Assembly: GCA_028285525.1 (NCBI GenBank)
Contig: JANQOZ010000125.1
Span: 34,773-98,772, forward strand
Reading direction: 5' to 3'
Source of the DNA: Lysobacterales bacterium
GTDB taxonomy: Bacteria > Pseudomonadota > Gammaproteobacteria > Xanthomonadales > SZUA-38
DNA length: 64,000 nt
The first letter of the stretch is position 1, and each line of letters opens with the position of its first letter. Shown piece by piece: positions 22,143 through 33,747 of this stretch. Made by a program: the position numbers and the translations under genes. The notes under the pieces were generated by a model. It was given only the letters and a program-made list of their open reading frames with translations, did no database searches and was not told the origin of the DNA.

Positions 22143-22964
22143 ATGCATATTCTGATCAGCAATGACGATGGACTCGACGCGCCGGGCATCGAAATGCTTG
22201 AGCGCGAAATCAGCCGCGTCGCGCGGGTCACCGTCGTGGCGCCCGACCGCGATCACAGCGGCGCATCGAACTCGCTGACGCTGAGCCAGCCGATCCGGAT
22301 CCTGCACCACGCCGACCACCGGTACCGGGTTGCGGGTACGCCCACCGACTGTGTGCATCTCGCGCTGACCGGACTGCTGGACCCGGAACCGGACATGGTG
22401 GTTTCGGGGATCAACGCCGGCGCCAACCTGGGTGACGACGTCATCTACTCCGGCACCGTCGCCGCGGCCATGGAGGGACGCTACTGTGGCCTTCCGGCCG
22501 TGGCCGTGTCGCTCGCCTTTGAGGAACGGCCGCACCACTATGAGACGGCCGGCCTGGCCGCCGTGCAGATTGTCCAGCGTTTGGTGAGCGATCCGCTGCC
22601 GGCGGACACGATCCTCAACGTCAACGTGCCGGACATTCCCTGGGATCAGGTTGCCGGCTTTGAGGTGACCCGCCTCGGCCATCGACATCGCGCAGAGCCG
22701 TTCGTCAAGCAGCAGGACCCGCGCGGGCGACCGGTCTACTGGATCGGCGCCGCCGGGCCGGCGCTGGACGCAGGTCCCGGTACCGACTTCCACGCGATCA
22801 GCCGCGGCTGCGTGTCGGTCACCCCGATCCACGTGGATCTCACGCGCTACACGGCGCTCGAAACCGTGGGCAGCTGGGTCAGCGGGCTCGATCAGGCGCT
22901 GACCCGACCCGCCGAGGCTGCCGGCGCAGAGCCCGCGGCCGCCACCGACTCGCCGCACCGTTGA
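22143..22964 (+). CDS. surE: 5'/3'-nucleotidase SurE
   Basis: [20 protein letters not shown]...[22 protein letters not shown]...[26 protein letters not shown]. Confidence 0.97.
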   Translation: MHILISNDDGLDAPGIEMLEREISRVARVTVVAPDRDHSGASNSLTLSQPIRILHHADHRYRVAGTPTDCVHLALTGLLDPEPDMVVSGINAGANLGDDVIYSGTVAAAMEGRYCGLPAVAVSLAFEERPHHYETAGLAAVQIVQRLVSDPLPADTILNVNVPDIPWDQVAGFEVTRLGHRHRAEPFVKQQDPRGRPVYWIGAAGPALDAGPGTDFHAISRGCVSVTPIHVDLTRYTALETVGSWVSGLDQALTRPAEAAGAEPAAATDSPHR

Positions 22965-23635
22965 ACAGCCCGGGTACCCAGTCCGTCGCCGGAATCGGCA
23001 TGACGTCGGCGCGCACGCGCCAGCGGCTGATCGAGCGACTGCGCCAGGGCGGGGTCAGCGACCAGCGCGTGCTGGACGCCGTGGCGGCCGTACCTCGCCA
23101 TCAGTTTGTCGACGAGGCCATGGCCAGCCGGGCTTACGAGGACACGGCGCTGCCGATCGGGCGCGGCCAAACCATTTCCCAGCCGCTGGTGGTGGCGACC
23201 ATGACGCAGGCGCTGCTGGCCGACGGTCCGCTGGAGACCGTGCTGGAGATCGGCACTGGCTCGGGCTACCAGGCGGCCGTGCTGGCGCAGCTCGTGCCGC
23301 AGGTCTTCACCGTCGAGCGGATCGACGAGCTGTCGCGCCAGGCCCGGCGGCGTTTTCGAAATCTGAAGATCCGCAACATCCGGGCCAAGCAGGCGGACGG
23401 CGGCGAGGGCTGGGCCCAGAATGCGCCGTATGACGGCGTGATGGTGACGGCCGCCGCGGATCACGTGCCGCAGGCGCTGTTCGATCAGGTGGCGCCCGGC
23501 GGCGTGCTGGTAGCGCCGGTGGGGCCGGTGGGCGGCGTTCAGCGACTGCTCAAATTTTCCCGCCGGGCCGCGGGTTTTCGTCAGCGGGATCTCGGGGCGG
23601 TGGTGTTTGTACCCTTGCTTAGCGGACTCGACTGA
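22961..23635 (+). CDS. pcm: Protein-L-isoaspartate O-methyltransferase
   Basis: [42 protein letters not shown]...[18 protein letters not shown]. Confidence 0.97.
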   Translation: MNSPGTQSVAGIGMTSARTRQRLIERLRQGGVSDQRVLDAVAAVPRHQFVDEAMASRAYEDTALPIGRGQTISQPLVVATMTQALLADGPLETVLEIGTGSGYQAAVLAQLVPQVFTVERIDELSRQARRRFRNLKIRNIRAKQADGGEGWAQNAPYDGVMVTAAADHVPQALFDQVAPGGVLVAPVGPVGGVQRLLKFSRRAAGFRQRDLGAVVFVPLLSGLD

Positions 23636-23637
23636 CT

Positions 23638-24216
23638 ATGGGTTTGTTTGCGCCGCTTTACGACACGACGTTGCGCTGGTCGCAGCACCGCCTGGCGCCC
23701 CGCTATCTGGCGGGCCTGAGCTTTGCAGAGTCCACCTTTTTCCCGGTGCCGCCAGACGTGATGCTGATCCCCATGGTGCTCGGCAAGCCTGCGCGTTGGC
23801 TACAGCTCGCGGGCCTGTGCACGGTCATGTCGGTCCTCGGCGGCCTGTTCGGCTACCTGATCGGGGTCTTTGCTTTCGAGCTGATCGAGCCGCTGCTGCA
23901 TCGCTTCGGCTACTGGGAGACCTTCGAGAAAGCGCAGGCCGGCTTTAAGGAGTACGGTTTCTGGGTGGTGCTGCTGGCGGGCTTTTCGCCCATACCGTAC
24001 AAGATCTTTACCATCGCCAGCGGCACGGTGGGCATGGCGCTGCTGCCCTTTGCGATCGGCTCGCTGATCGGCCGCGGCGGCCGGTTTTTCCTGGTGGCCG
24101 GGCTGATCCGGCTGGGCGGCGTCAAGGCGGCGGACAAGATCCGGCAGTATGTTGAGGTCTTGGGCTGGCTGCTGGTGGTGCTGGTCGTGGCGGCGGTACT
24201 GTGGCTGCGTCACTGA
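23638..24216 (+). CDS. yqaA: YqaA family (VTT domain) membrane protein
   Basis: ESTFFPVPPDVMLIPMVLGKP...LGGLFGYLIGVFAFELI...FSPIPYKIFTIASG; position between pcm and nlpD. Confidence 0.88.
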   Translation: MGLFAPLYDTTLRWSQHRLAPRYLAGLSFAESTFFPVPPDVMLIPMVLGKPARWLQLAGLCTVMSVLGGLFGYLIGVFAFELIEPLLHRFGYWETFEKAQAGFKEYGFWVVLLAGFSPIPYKIFTIASGTVGMALLPFAIGSLIGRGGRFFLVAGLIRLGGVKAADKIRQYVEVLGWLLVVLVVAAVLWLRH

Positions 24217-25106
24217 AGCGCGGGCGGCCAGGGTGGCTGACCCTCTTCGCGGTCTCACTTCTGGTATCGCTCCTGGCGGCCTGCAGCTACCGGGCTGCGC
24301 CGCCGGAGAAACGCCGCCCTGCACCCCGCTACGAGCCGGCAGCGCCGGGCTCGACCCGGATTCAGCGCCCGTCGTATTACACGGTGAAGCGCGGAGATAC
24401 CCTGTACGCCATCGCCTGGCGCTATGGCCTGGACTACCGGGATCTCGCGCGGTGGAACCGCGTTCAGGCGCCGTTTGTGATCCATCCGCAGCAGCCGCTG
24501 CGTCTTTATCCGCCGCGAGTTGTTGCGACGAGGGCCCAGACCTCGGCCCAGACATCATCTACTACGGCCGTTGCGCCGCCCCAGCGAAGGCCGCAGGCGT
24601 CTGCTTCCACTCAGCCGACCGCTCCGGCGCGGACAACTTCGAGCAGCACCCCGGCGGCCCGGCCGCCGGCCGAACCTCAGGCCGAACCGAGGGCCACGGC
24701 AGCGTCCAGGCCCAAGCCGGCTGCCGCCAGCGGGCCCGTTTCCTGGCGCTGGCCGCTGGAGGGCAAGGTGCTGGCCGAGTTTTCCAACGCGGCGCCCAAC
24801 CTGCAGGGCCTCGACATTGCGGCGGCTCCCGGCACCGTGGTCCGCGCGGCGGCGGCCGGCGAGGTGGTTTACAGCGGCAACGGACTCGTGGGGTACGGGG
24901 AGCTGATTATTATCAAGCACAGCGATCGCTACCTCAGCGCTTACGCACACAACCGCCAGCGTTTCGTGAAGGAGGGGCAGGGGGTTGGTGCCGGAGAAAA
25001 AATCGCTGAAGTCGGCGGAAACGGCAGCCAAAGATCGCGACTTCACTTCCAAATTCGAGAAAACGGAAAGCCGGTCGACCCCCGGAAACACCTCCCGCGC
25101 CGGTAA
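24201..25106 (+). CDS. nlpD: NlpD-like lipoprotein: LysM + M23 peptidase-like domain
   Basis: LLAACSYRAAP lipobox; YYTVKRGDTLYAIAWRYGLDYRDLARWN LysM; WRWPLEGKVLAEFS..GLDIAAAPGTVVRAAAAGEVVYSGNGL M23. Confidence 0.93.
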   Translation: MAASLKRGRPGWLTLFAVSLLVSLLAACSYRAAPPEKRRPAPRYEPAAPGSTRIQRPSYYTVKRGDTLYAIAWRYGLDYRDLARWNRVQAPFVIHPQQPLRLYPPRVVATRAQTSAQTSSTTAVAPPQRRPQASASTQPTAPARTTSSSTPAARPPAEPQAEPRATAASRPKPAAASGPVSWRWPLEGKVLAEFSNAAPNLQGLDIAAAPGTVVRAAAAGEVVYSGNGLVGYGELIIIKHSDRYLSAYAHNRQRFVKEGQGVGAGEKIAEVGGNGSQRSRLHFQIRENGKPVDPRKHLPRR

Positions 25107-25212
25107 ACATCAAGACCGGTGCACGGTTTTTTAACAAAGATTTGAGGTGTTTCGGCTAGCATGGCGTTTCAAGGATGGAACGACGCCTGGGATCAGGCAG
25201 GGATAAGGGAAT

Positions 25213-26112
25213 ATGCATGCACTGAAAGCGCAGGAGCGCTCGTCAGCGCCGGACGCTATGGTATCCGGTGTTGGTGCAGCCAGCGCAGACTCAACCACTG
25301 TTTACCTCTCCGCCATCGGCGCAGCACCGCTGCTGACCGCTGAGGAGGAAGTTCATTTCACCAGAGCCTGGCGCGAGGGCGACCCCGCTGGACGCCAGCG
25401 GATGATCGAATCCAACCTGCGTCTGGTGGTCAACATCGCGCGCCGCTACGCCAATCGCGGCCTTCCGCTGCTCGACCTTATAGAAGAGGGCAACCTCGGC
25501 TTGATTCGAGCCGTCGAGAAGTTTGATCCCGAGCGGGGATTCCGGTTCTCCACCTACGCCACCTGGTGGATTCGCCAGGCGGTGGAGCGAGCCATCATGA
25601 ACCAGGCCCGGACCGTTCGGCTGCCGATTCACGTGGTTCGGGACGTGTCGGCCTACCTTCGGGCAGCTCGGGAACTGGCGCAGCGGCTCGATCGCGCACC
25701 CACCCGGGAGGAGATTGCGGCGCAGCTCGACGTGACGCTCGAAGAGGTGGACCGGCTGGCCTGCCTAAATGAACGGTCCACCTCGATCGATGGCCCCATG
25801 GGGGCAGACGGCGATCGCCAGCTGCTCGACGCGCTGGCCGACGACAACAATCCCGATCCCTGCGAAATTGTGGCGGATGATCGTCTGGGCGGGCAGGTCG
25901 ACGAGTGGCTCGGGCGCCTGCCGGATCGGGAGCGCGAAGTGCTCGAACGACGCTTCGGTCTGCACGGCTACACCAGCCAGACTCTGTCGGACGTCGGCCG
26001 GGAGATGGGGGTGACCCGGGAACGAGTGCGGCAGATCCAGATTCAGGCGCTGCGACGCCTGCGCCAGATCTCCAGCGCTTGTGGGGTCGAGGAAACCCCT
26101 CTGTTCGATTAG
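25213..26112 (+). CDS. rpoS: RNA polymerase sigma factor RpoS
   Basis: [74 protein letters not shown]; synteny after nlpD. Confidence 0.96.
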   Translation: MHALKAQERSSAPDAMVSGVGAASADSTTVYLSAIGAAPLLTAEEEVHFTRAWREGDPAGRQRMIESNLRLVVNIARRYANRGLPLLDLIEEGNLGLIRAVEKFDPERGFRFSTYATWWIRQAVERAIMNQARTVRLPIHVVRDVSAYLRAARELAQRLDRAPTREEIAAQLDVTLEEVDRLACLNERSTSIDGPMGADGDRQLLDALADDNNPDPCEIVADDRLGGQVDEWLGRLPDREREVLERRFGLHGYTSQTLSDVGREMGVTRERVRQIQIQALRRLRQISSACGVEETPLFD

Positions 26113-26134
26113 GGCCTGTGGTCGCCGGCGACGA

Positions 26135-26509
26135 TCACGTCGCCGGAAAGATCAGCGCGAGCAGCACCGCGCGGCCCTCGTCCAGCAGGATGTTGAACGT
26201 GCGGCAGGCGGCGGCGTTGTGCATTGACTCCAGCCCGACGTGCGCGGCCATGATCGAGGCCGCGAAGGTCGCCGGTGGAAAGGTCAGCGTGGCGCCCGTG
26301 CCGACAATCACCAGCTCGGGCTGCCAGTCCAGCATCAGGCGGGCCTGATCCCGGTCGAGCTGAGCCGGGTCGGTGACCGACCAATCGTCATTGAGCTGCT
26401 GGCCAGAGACCAGCAGGCTCTTCGTGTAGTGCTGCTGCCCGATTGTCACCCCATCGTCGCTCTGGCTGCGGATGGCGTTGGCGGGTGCGTTGTGAAGCGT
26501 CAGATCCAT
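26135..26509 (-). CDS. Mth938-like (DUF498) domain protein
   Basis: DWQPELVIVGTGATLTFPPATFAASIMAAHVGLESMHNAAACRTFNILLDEGRAVLLAL. Confidence 0.85.
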   Translation of the reverse strand: MDLTLHNAPANAIRSQSDDGVTIGQQHYTKSLLVSGQQLNDDWSVTDPAQLDRDQARLMLDWQPELVIVGTGATLTFPPATFAASIMAAHVGLESMHNAAACRTFNILLDEGRAVLLALIFPAT

Positions 26510-26805
26510 CAGCGCGGCAGGGCCAGCTGGGGTTTTTCCGGGTGCGGCCGGTAGAGGCAGCAAACCTGGCCGATCTGCTGGACCACCGCGGCCCCGGTCG
26601 AGTCGCGCACGCTGTCGATCCAGCCGTTGCGCTGCTCGCGGTCGCCGCGCAGCTTCAGCTTGACCAGCTCATGAGTGTTCAGGGCCAACTCCAGCTCGGC
26701 CATCACGCCCTCCGTCAAACCGTTGTTGCCGACCGTGACAACCGGCTTGAGGCCGTGCGCCAGGCCGCGCAGAAAGCGGGTCTGGCTGCGGGTCAAATTG
26801 TTCAC
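26509..26805 (-). CDS. yhbY: YhbY-family (CRM domain) RNA-binding protein; GTG start
   Basis: LTRSQTRFLRGLAHGLKPVVTVGNNGLTEGVMAELELALNTHELVKLKL; divergent from rlmE as usual. Confidence 0.92.
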   Translation of the reverse strand: MNNLTRSQTRFLRGLAHGLKPVVTVGNNGLTEGVMAELELALNTHELVKLKLRGDREQRNGWIDSVRDSTGAAVVQQIGQVCCLYRPHPEKPQLALPR

Positions 26806-26863
26806 AATGTTCTCATCTGGTGTGGGATAGTGTTCACCCCAGTATCGCTTAAGTCGGTAACCG

Positions 26864-27481
26864 TTGGCGAGATCCAAAAGCAGTAAGAAGTGGCTGGCCG
26901 AGCATTTCGACGACCCCTACGTTCAGCGTGCTCAGCGCGAGGGCCTGCGATCGCGGGCCGCCTTCAAACTTCAGGAATTGCAGGAGCGCTACCAGCTCGT
27001 TAAGCCGGGCATGACGGTGGTCGACCTTGGCGCTGCCCCTGGCGGATGGCTGCAGCTGGTGATTCGCTGGCTAAGGGGAGACGGCGTCGCGGTGGGGCTG
27101 GACGTGCTGCCGATCGAACCGATGGAAGGGGCGCTGCTGATTCAGGGCGACTTTACCGAGGACGAGCCGCTGGCGGCCCTGACGGACGCGCTGGACGGCC
27201 AGCCGGTGGATCTTGTGTTATCCGACATGGCGCCCAATATCTCGGGTATGCGTGCGGTCGACCAGCCACGCGCCATGTATCTGGTTGAGCTGGCGCAGGA
27301 CTTCGCCCGCCAGCACCTTCGCAAGGGCGGCACGCTGCTCATGAAGGTGTTTCAGGGCGAAGGTTTTGATGAATTGGTGAGACAGCTGCGGGTGGATTTT
27401 TCCACCGTCAGCGTGGTCAAACCCAAGGCCTCCCGACCGCGCAGTCGCGAGGTGTACGTTCTGGCACGTGGCGCCCGCTAG
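26864..27481 (+). CDS. rlmE: 23S rRNA (uridine-2'-O)-methyltransferase; TTG start
   Basis: RSRAAFKLQELQERYQLVKPGMTVVDLGAAPGGWLQLV...VDLVLSDMAPNISGMRAVDQPR. Confidence 0.96.
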   Translation: MARSKSSKKWLAEHFDDPYVQRAQREGLRSRAAFKLQELQERYQLVKPGMTVVDLGAAPGGWLQLVIRWLRGDGVAVGLDVLPIEPMEGALLIQGDFTEDEPLAALTDALDGQPVDLVLSDMAPNISGMRAVDQPRAMYLVELAQDFARQHLRKGGTLLMKVFQGEGFDELVRQLRVDFSTVSVVKPKASRPRSREVYVLARGAR

Positions 27482-27588
27482 GAGGCGGTGCTATCGTGCC
27501 AGTCAAGAGAAGCTGACACTTGCCGATTTCGTAAGGCAAGGGTGGACGCAAAGCCAGCCGGCGGCGTGTCCTTTCAAGAGGTAGAGCA

Positions 27589-29523
<1,935 letters not shown>

Positions 29524-29532
29524 GAAACACAA

Positions 29533-29555
29533 GGGCCCGAACCTCGTTCGGGCCC
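29533..29555 (+). terminator. Terminator-like perfect hairpin after ftsH
   Basis: GGGCCCGAACcTCGTTCGGGCCC hairpin followed by GCTGCTTT (weak T-tract). Confidence 0.6.
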
Positions 29556-29571
29556 GCTGCTTTCCGCCGGC

Positions 29572-30510
29572 ATGGTTCGATCGGCCGGTGCCATTTTCGC
29601 AAGACTTCCTGTCATCGTGACTCAAGTTAAGGACACCATTTCGGTCGGCCCGCTGCAGCTGCCAAAGCCAGCGCTGATGGGCGTGCTGAACGTTACTCCC
29701 GATTCCTTCTCTGACGGCGGCCGCTTCGACACGCTGGATCGCGCGGTTGCTGCCGCCGAAAACATGGCGGCGCAGGGCGCAGATCTGATCGACGTCGGCG
29801 GCGAGTCCACCCGGCCGGGCGCTGAGCCGGTCGACACCGATGAGGAGCTCGAGCGGGTGGTGCCGGTGGTTGAAGCGCTAAGGGCGCGGCTGGCATTGCC
29901 GGTTTCCGTCGACACCTCCAATCCAACGGTGATGCGCGAGGCGCTGGCGGCGGGCGCCCAGCTCGTGAACGACGTGCGGGCTCTGTCGCGTCCCGGCGCA
30001 CTTGAGGCGGTGGCCGAGACCGACGCCGCCGTGTGCCTGATGCACATGCGCGGCACGCCGCTGACCATGCAGGCAAATCCGGACTATGCTGAGGTAGTGG
30101 ACGAGGTCGCAGCGTTTCTTGCTCAGGCGGTGCAGCGCTGCGAGGCGGCGGGCATTGATCGAAGCCGGATCATGGTCGATCCCGGGTTTGGCTTCGGCAA
30201 AACGCTGCAACACAATTTAACCCTGCTCGCGCGCCTGCCTGAGCTAGAGTCGTTGGGCTGTCCGGTGCTGGTGGGCCTGTCCCGCAAGTCGATGTTCGGG
30301 CAGTTGCTGGACCGGGCCGTTGATGAACGGCTCGCCGGGACCCTGGCCGCAGGGCAGCTGGCATTGGATGCCGGCGCCCACGTGCTGAGGGTTCATGACG
30401 TCGCCGAGCACCACGACATGCGGCAGGTCTGGCGCAGCGTGCGTCGGCTGCAAATTCAATCAACCAAAAAGGGTCGGCCAGGGATCGCCGACCAGGGGGA
30501 ACCAGGATGA
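29572..30510 (+). CDS. folP: Dihydropteroate synthase (start may be GTG ~29617)
   Basis: [50 protein letters not shown]. Confidence 0.97.
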   Translation: MVRSAGAIFARLPVIVTQVKDTISVGPLQLPKPALMGVLNVTPDSFSDGGRFDTLDRAVAAAENMAAQGADLIDVGGESTRPGAEPVDTDEELERVVPVVEALRARLALPVSVDTSNPTVMREALAAGAQLVNDVRALSRPGALEAVAETDAAVCLMHMRGTPLTMQANPDYAEVVDEVAAFLAQAVQRCEAAGIDRSRIMVDPGFGFGKTLQHNLTLLARLPELESLGCPVLVGLSRKSMFGQLLDRAVDERLAGTLAAGQLALDAGAHVLRVHDVAEHHDMRQVWRSVRRLQIQSTKKGRPGIADQGEPG

Positions 30511-31844
30511 GCCGAAAATATTTTGGTACCGACGGAATCCGGGGCCGGGTCGGCGACGAGGTCATCAACGCCCAGTTTGCACTCAGGCTCGGGCATGCCG
30601 TGGGCAGCGTGCTGCGGCGCCGTGGTGTGCCGCTCGTGGTGATCGGGAAAGATACCCGCATCTCCGGCTATATGTTCGAAGCGTCGCTTGAGGCGGGTCT
30701 CGCAGCGGCAGGCGCCGATATTCGCCTGCTCGGACCCATGCCCACGCCGGCGGTGGCGTTCATCACGCGCACGCTGCGCGCGGGCGCCGGCATCGTGATC
30801 AGCGCTTCGCACAACCCGCACTACGACAACGGCTTCAAGTTCTTCAGCGGCGCCGGCGAGAAGCTCCCGGATGAGGTGGAGGCGGAGATTGAGCTGGAGC
30901 TGGAAAAGCCCTTCAGTACGGTCGACTCCGGCAGCCTCGGGCGTGCTCAGCGCGTGGAAGACGCGGCCGGGCGCTACGTCGAGTTCTGTAAGCGCACGAT
31001 TCCGTACACCAGCTCGCTCGCCGGCATCAAGATGGTGCTGGACTGCGCCAACGGCGCGACCTACGACGTGGGTCCGGCCGTGTTCACCGAGCTGGGCGCG
31101 GAGGTGATTGCCATCGGCAACGAGCCCGACGGGCTCAACATCAACGAAAAGGCGGGTTCTCTGCACCCCGAGCTGCTGCAGCAGGCGGTGGTTGAACATC
31201 AGGCGGACCTCGGCATCGCTTTTGACGGAGACGGTGATCGCGTCCAGATGGTCGACGGCTCCGGGGAGCTGATCGACGGCGATCAGCTGCTCTACATCAT
31301 CGCCCGGCATCGCGAGGACGCGGGCCGTCTCGGGGGCGGTATCGTAGGAACGCTGATGACCAATTTTGGTCTGGAAACCTGCTTTCGCGAGCGGGGCATC
31401 AACTTTGTGCGGGCCGACGTCGGCGACCGCTTTGTGCACCAGCAGCTGCTCAAGCGCGGCTGGCTGGTGGGCGGCGAGGCCTCGGGCCACATTCTGTGCC
31501 TTGACAAAACCACTACCGGCGATGCCATCATCAGCGCGCTGGAGGTACTCGAGATCCTGTGCTCCAGCGGGCAAACCCTGGCTGAGGCAGCGCACGGCTT
31601 TGAAAAATTTCCGCAGATCATGATCAACGTTCCGGTGAAGGGCAAGGTCGCGATGGACAGCTCCGCCACGGTGCTTGACGCCGTCAGGGATGTGGAGGCG
31701 AGCCTCGGCAACGACGGTCGCGTGATCCTGCGGCCTTCTGGCACCGAGCCCGTGGTCCGGGTCACCGTCGAGGGTCGGCGCGGTGGCCAGGTCAACGAGC
31801 TTGCGCAGCAGCTGGCGCAGGTCGTACAGGAGGAATTCAGCTAG
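30507..31844 (+). CDS. glmM: Phosphoglucosamine mutase
   Basis: [14 protein letters not shown]...[20 protein letters not shown]...[13 protein letters not shown]. Confidence 0.98.
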   Translation: MSRKYFGTDGIRGRVGDEVINAQFALRLGHAVGSVLRRRGVPLVVIGKDTRISGYMFEASLEAGLAAAGADIRLLGPMPTPAVAFITRTLRAGAGIVISASHNPHYDNGFKFFSGAGEKLPDEVEAEIELELEKPFSTVDSGSLGRAQRVEDAAGRYVEFCKRTIPYTSSLAGIKMVLDCANGATYDVGPAVFTELGAEVIAIGNEPDGLNINEKAGSLHPELLQQAVVEHQADLGIAFDGDGDRVQMVDGSGELIDGDQLLYIIARHREDAGRLGGGIVGTLMTNFGLETCFRERGINFVRADVGDRFVHQQLLKRGWLVGGEASGHILCLDKTTTGDAIISALEVLEILCSSGQTLAEAAHGFEKFPQIMINVPVKGKVAMDSSATVLDAVRDVEASLGNDGRVILRPSGTEPVVRVTVEGRRGGQVNELAQQLAQVVQEEFS

Positions 31845-32785
31845 TGCCGGAAACCCAGAAGGTCCCAACACTGGACCTTTCGACCTTCGAGGTTGACCCT
31901 CAAGGGTTTGTTAAGGCGCTGGGCGAGGCTTACCAGCGCTATGGCTTTTGCGGCATCCGCAATCACGGCATCAGCGATGCGGTGACATCCGCCGCCTACC
32001 GCGTGTTCCAGGAATTTTTTGCGCTGCCGACAGCGGTGAAGCAGGCCTACGCGGCCGGCGAGGGCGGGGCCCGTGGCTATACGGGCGTCGGCATCGAAAC
32101 CGCCAAAGACGCGCAGCATCCGGACCTCAAAGAATTCTGGCACGTGGGCCGGGAGCTGCCGCCCGATCATCCGCAGCGCGACCGCATGCCGCCCAACCAG
32201 TGGCCGACCGAGGTTGCGGAGTTCCGTCAGCACGCCTACGCGCTTTACGAGGCGCTCGACGATCTGGGACGTCGCGTGCTGCGGGCCATGGCGCTCTACC
32301 TGGGTCAGGACGAGCACTATTTCGACTCCCGGGTGAACGAGGGAAACAGCATCCTTCGACCGATTCACTACCCGCCGATCGAAGAAGAGACGCCGTCAGT
32401 GCGGGCCGGGCAGCACGAAGACATCAACCTCATTACGCTGCTGATCGGCTCGGAGCAGCCGGGTCTGGAGATCCTGAGCCGGAGCGGGGAGTGGGTGCCG
32501 GTGACGACGGTGCCGGGCGCGATCATGTGCAACATCGGCGACATGATGCAGCGGCTGACCAACCACGTGTTTCCGTCGACCACCCACCGAGTGGTTAACC
32601 CGCCGGGCGAGGAAGCGTTGAAGCCTCGCTACTCGATTCCCTTTTTCCTGCATCCGAACGCGGACTTCATGATCGAGACGCTGCCAGCGTGCATCAGCGA
32701 AGACCGGCCAAACCGCTACCCCGAGGCCCTGTCGTCCCACGACTATCTTGAGCAGCGGCTCGTCGAAATCGGGCTGAAAGGCTGA
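31844..32785 (+). CDS. 2OG-Fe(II) oxygenase, isopenicillin N synthase family
   Basis: YGFCGIRNHGI...; QHEDINLITLL (HxD), STTHRVVNP, RYSIPFF motifs. Confidence 0.93.
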   Translation: MPETQKVPTLDLSTFEVDPQGFVKALGEAYQRYGFCGIRNHGISDAVTSAAYRVFQEFFALPTAVKQAYAAGEGGARGYTGVGIETAKDAQHPDLKEFWHVGRELPPDHPQRDRMPPNQWPTEVAEFRQHAYALYEALDDLGRRVLRAMALYLGQDEHYFDSRVNEGNSILRPIHYPPIEEETPSVRAGQHEDINLITLLIGSEQPGLEILSRSGEWVPVTTVPGAIMCNIGDMMQRLTNHVFPSTTHRVVNPPGEEALKPRYSIPFFLHPNADFMIETLPACISEDRPNRYPEALSSHDYLEQRLVEIGLKG

Positions 32786-32787
32786 CG

Positions 32788-33567
32788 GTGGCGCCCGTCG
32801 CTCCAGCGTCGACTTTGCCGGGACGGATTGCGCTCGGTGTGCTGGTGCTGCTGGCGCTGGCGACGGGACCCAACACCGCAAACGGTGAGACCACGCCGGC
32901 CGGCGTCACGCTGCTGACCCAGCTGGCCGACCGGGGTGACGCTGACGCCCAGTATGGGCTCGGCACCTGGTACATGGAGAACCACGCGTCGCAGTCGGAG
33001 CTGGAGCAGGCCCGGGACTGGCTGCTGCAGGCCGCGCGTCAGCAGCATGTCCACGCCATGTTCCGCCTCGGCGTCATGCTCAACCGGTTCGACAGCCTGC
33101 GCGACGAAGGTCAGTCGATGAGCTGGGTCCGCGGCGCGGCCGAAGCCGGGCTGGCGGACGCTCAGGCCCTGTTCGGGATGTATCTGTTCCAGGGGCTGGA
33201 CGGCAGCACGCCCGACTGCGACGCCGCGGTCGGGTGGCTGGAGAAGGCCGACGCGGTGGGACACGAAACGGCTCAGAGCAACCTCGTCTGGGTGCTGGCG
33301 ACCTGCCCTGTGGAGAATCAGCGAGACGGGTCGAGGGCGCTGAGGCTGGCTTTTGATCAGGTGTACCGCCAGGGCATGAAAACCGCTAACCAGATGGACA
33401 ACCTCGCCGCCGCCTACGCAGCGGCCGGTGATTTTCTGAGTGCGGAGGTCGCGCAGCGCGAGGCGCTGGCCATAGAGCAGGACCCGGAAGTCCGGGCGAT
33501 CTTCCAGGAGCACCTCGACAGCTACCTGAAACGTGAGGCCTGGGTGGAACAGCCCACGCCCCGCTAA
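32788..33567 (+). CDS. SEL1-like/tetratricopeptide repeat exported protein; GTG start
   Basis: GDADAQYGLGTWYMENHASQSELEQARDWLLQAARQQHVHAMFRLGVML; N-term hydrophobic signal. Confidence 0.8.
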   Translation: MAPVAPASTLPGRIALGVLVLLALATGPNTANGETTPAGVTLLTQLADRGDADAQYGLGTWYMENHASQSELEQARDWLLQAARQQHVHAMFRLGVMLNRFDSLRDEGQSMSWVRGAAEAGLADAQALFGMYLFQGLDGSTPDCDAAVGWLEKADAVGHETAQSNLVWVLATCPVENQRDGSRALRLAFDQVYRQGMKTANQMDNLAAAYAAAGDFLSAEVAQREALAIEQDPEVRAIFQEHLDSYLKREAWVEQPTPR

Positions 33568-33690
33568 CTGCCCCCGAAATCCCCAGTTTCCGGCTGAACC
33601 AACCTTCAGCCTTCGCCTTCTCCGCCCTGAACCAGACCTCATTCACCGTGGCTCGACGGGCCACGGTTTGGGTCGCTGAACTACGACGAC

Positions 33691-33718
33691 TTGCGTACTT
33701 GGTCTGTCGCCCTACAAT
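33691..33718 (+). promoter_or_regulatory. Candidate sigma70 promoter for FG-GAP gene
   Basis: TTGCGT-16 bp-TACAAT, ~30 nt before ATG 33748. Confidence 0.5.
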
Positions 33719-33747
33719 AAAAGTGCTGTTTTTCATCGAGTGCCACG

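Noticed and set aside
30456-31871. 471-aa antisense ORF over glmM
   Set aside because: Shadow ORF; glmM active-site motif [12 protein letters not shown] on + strand.
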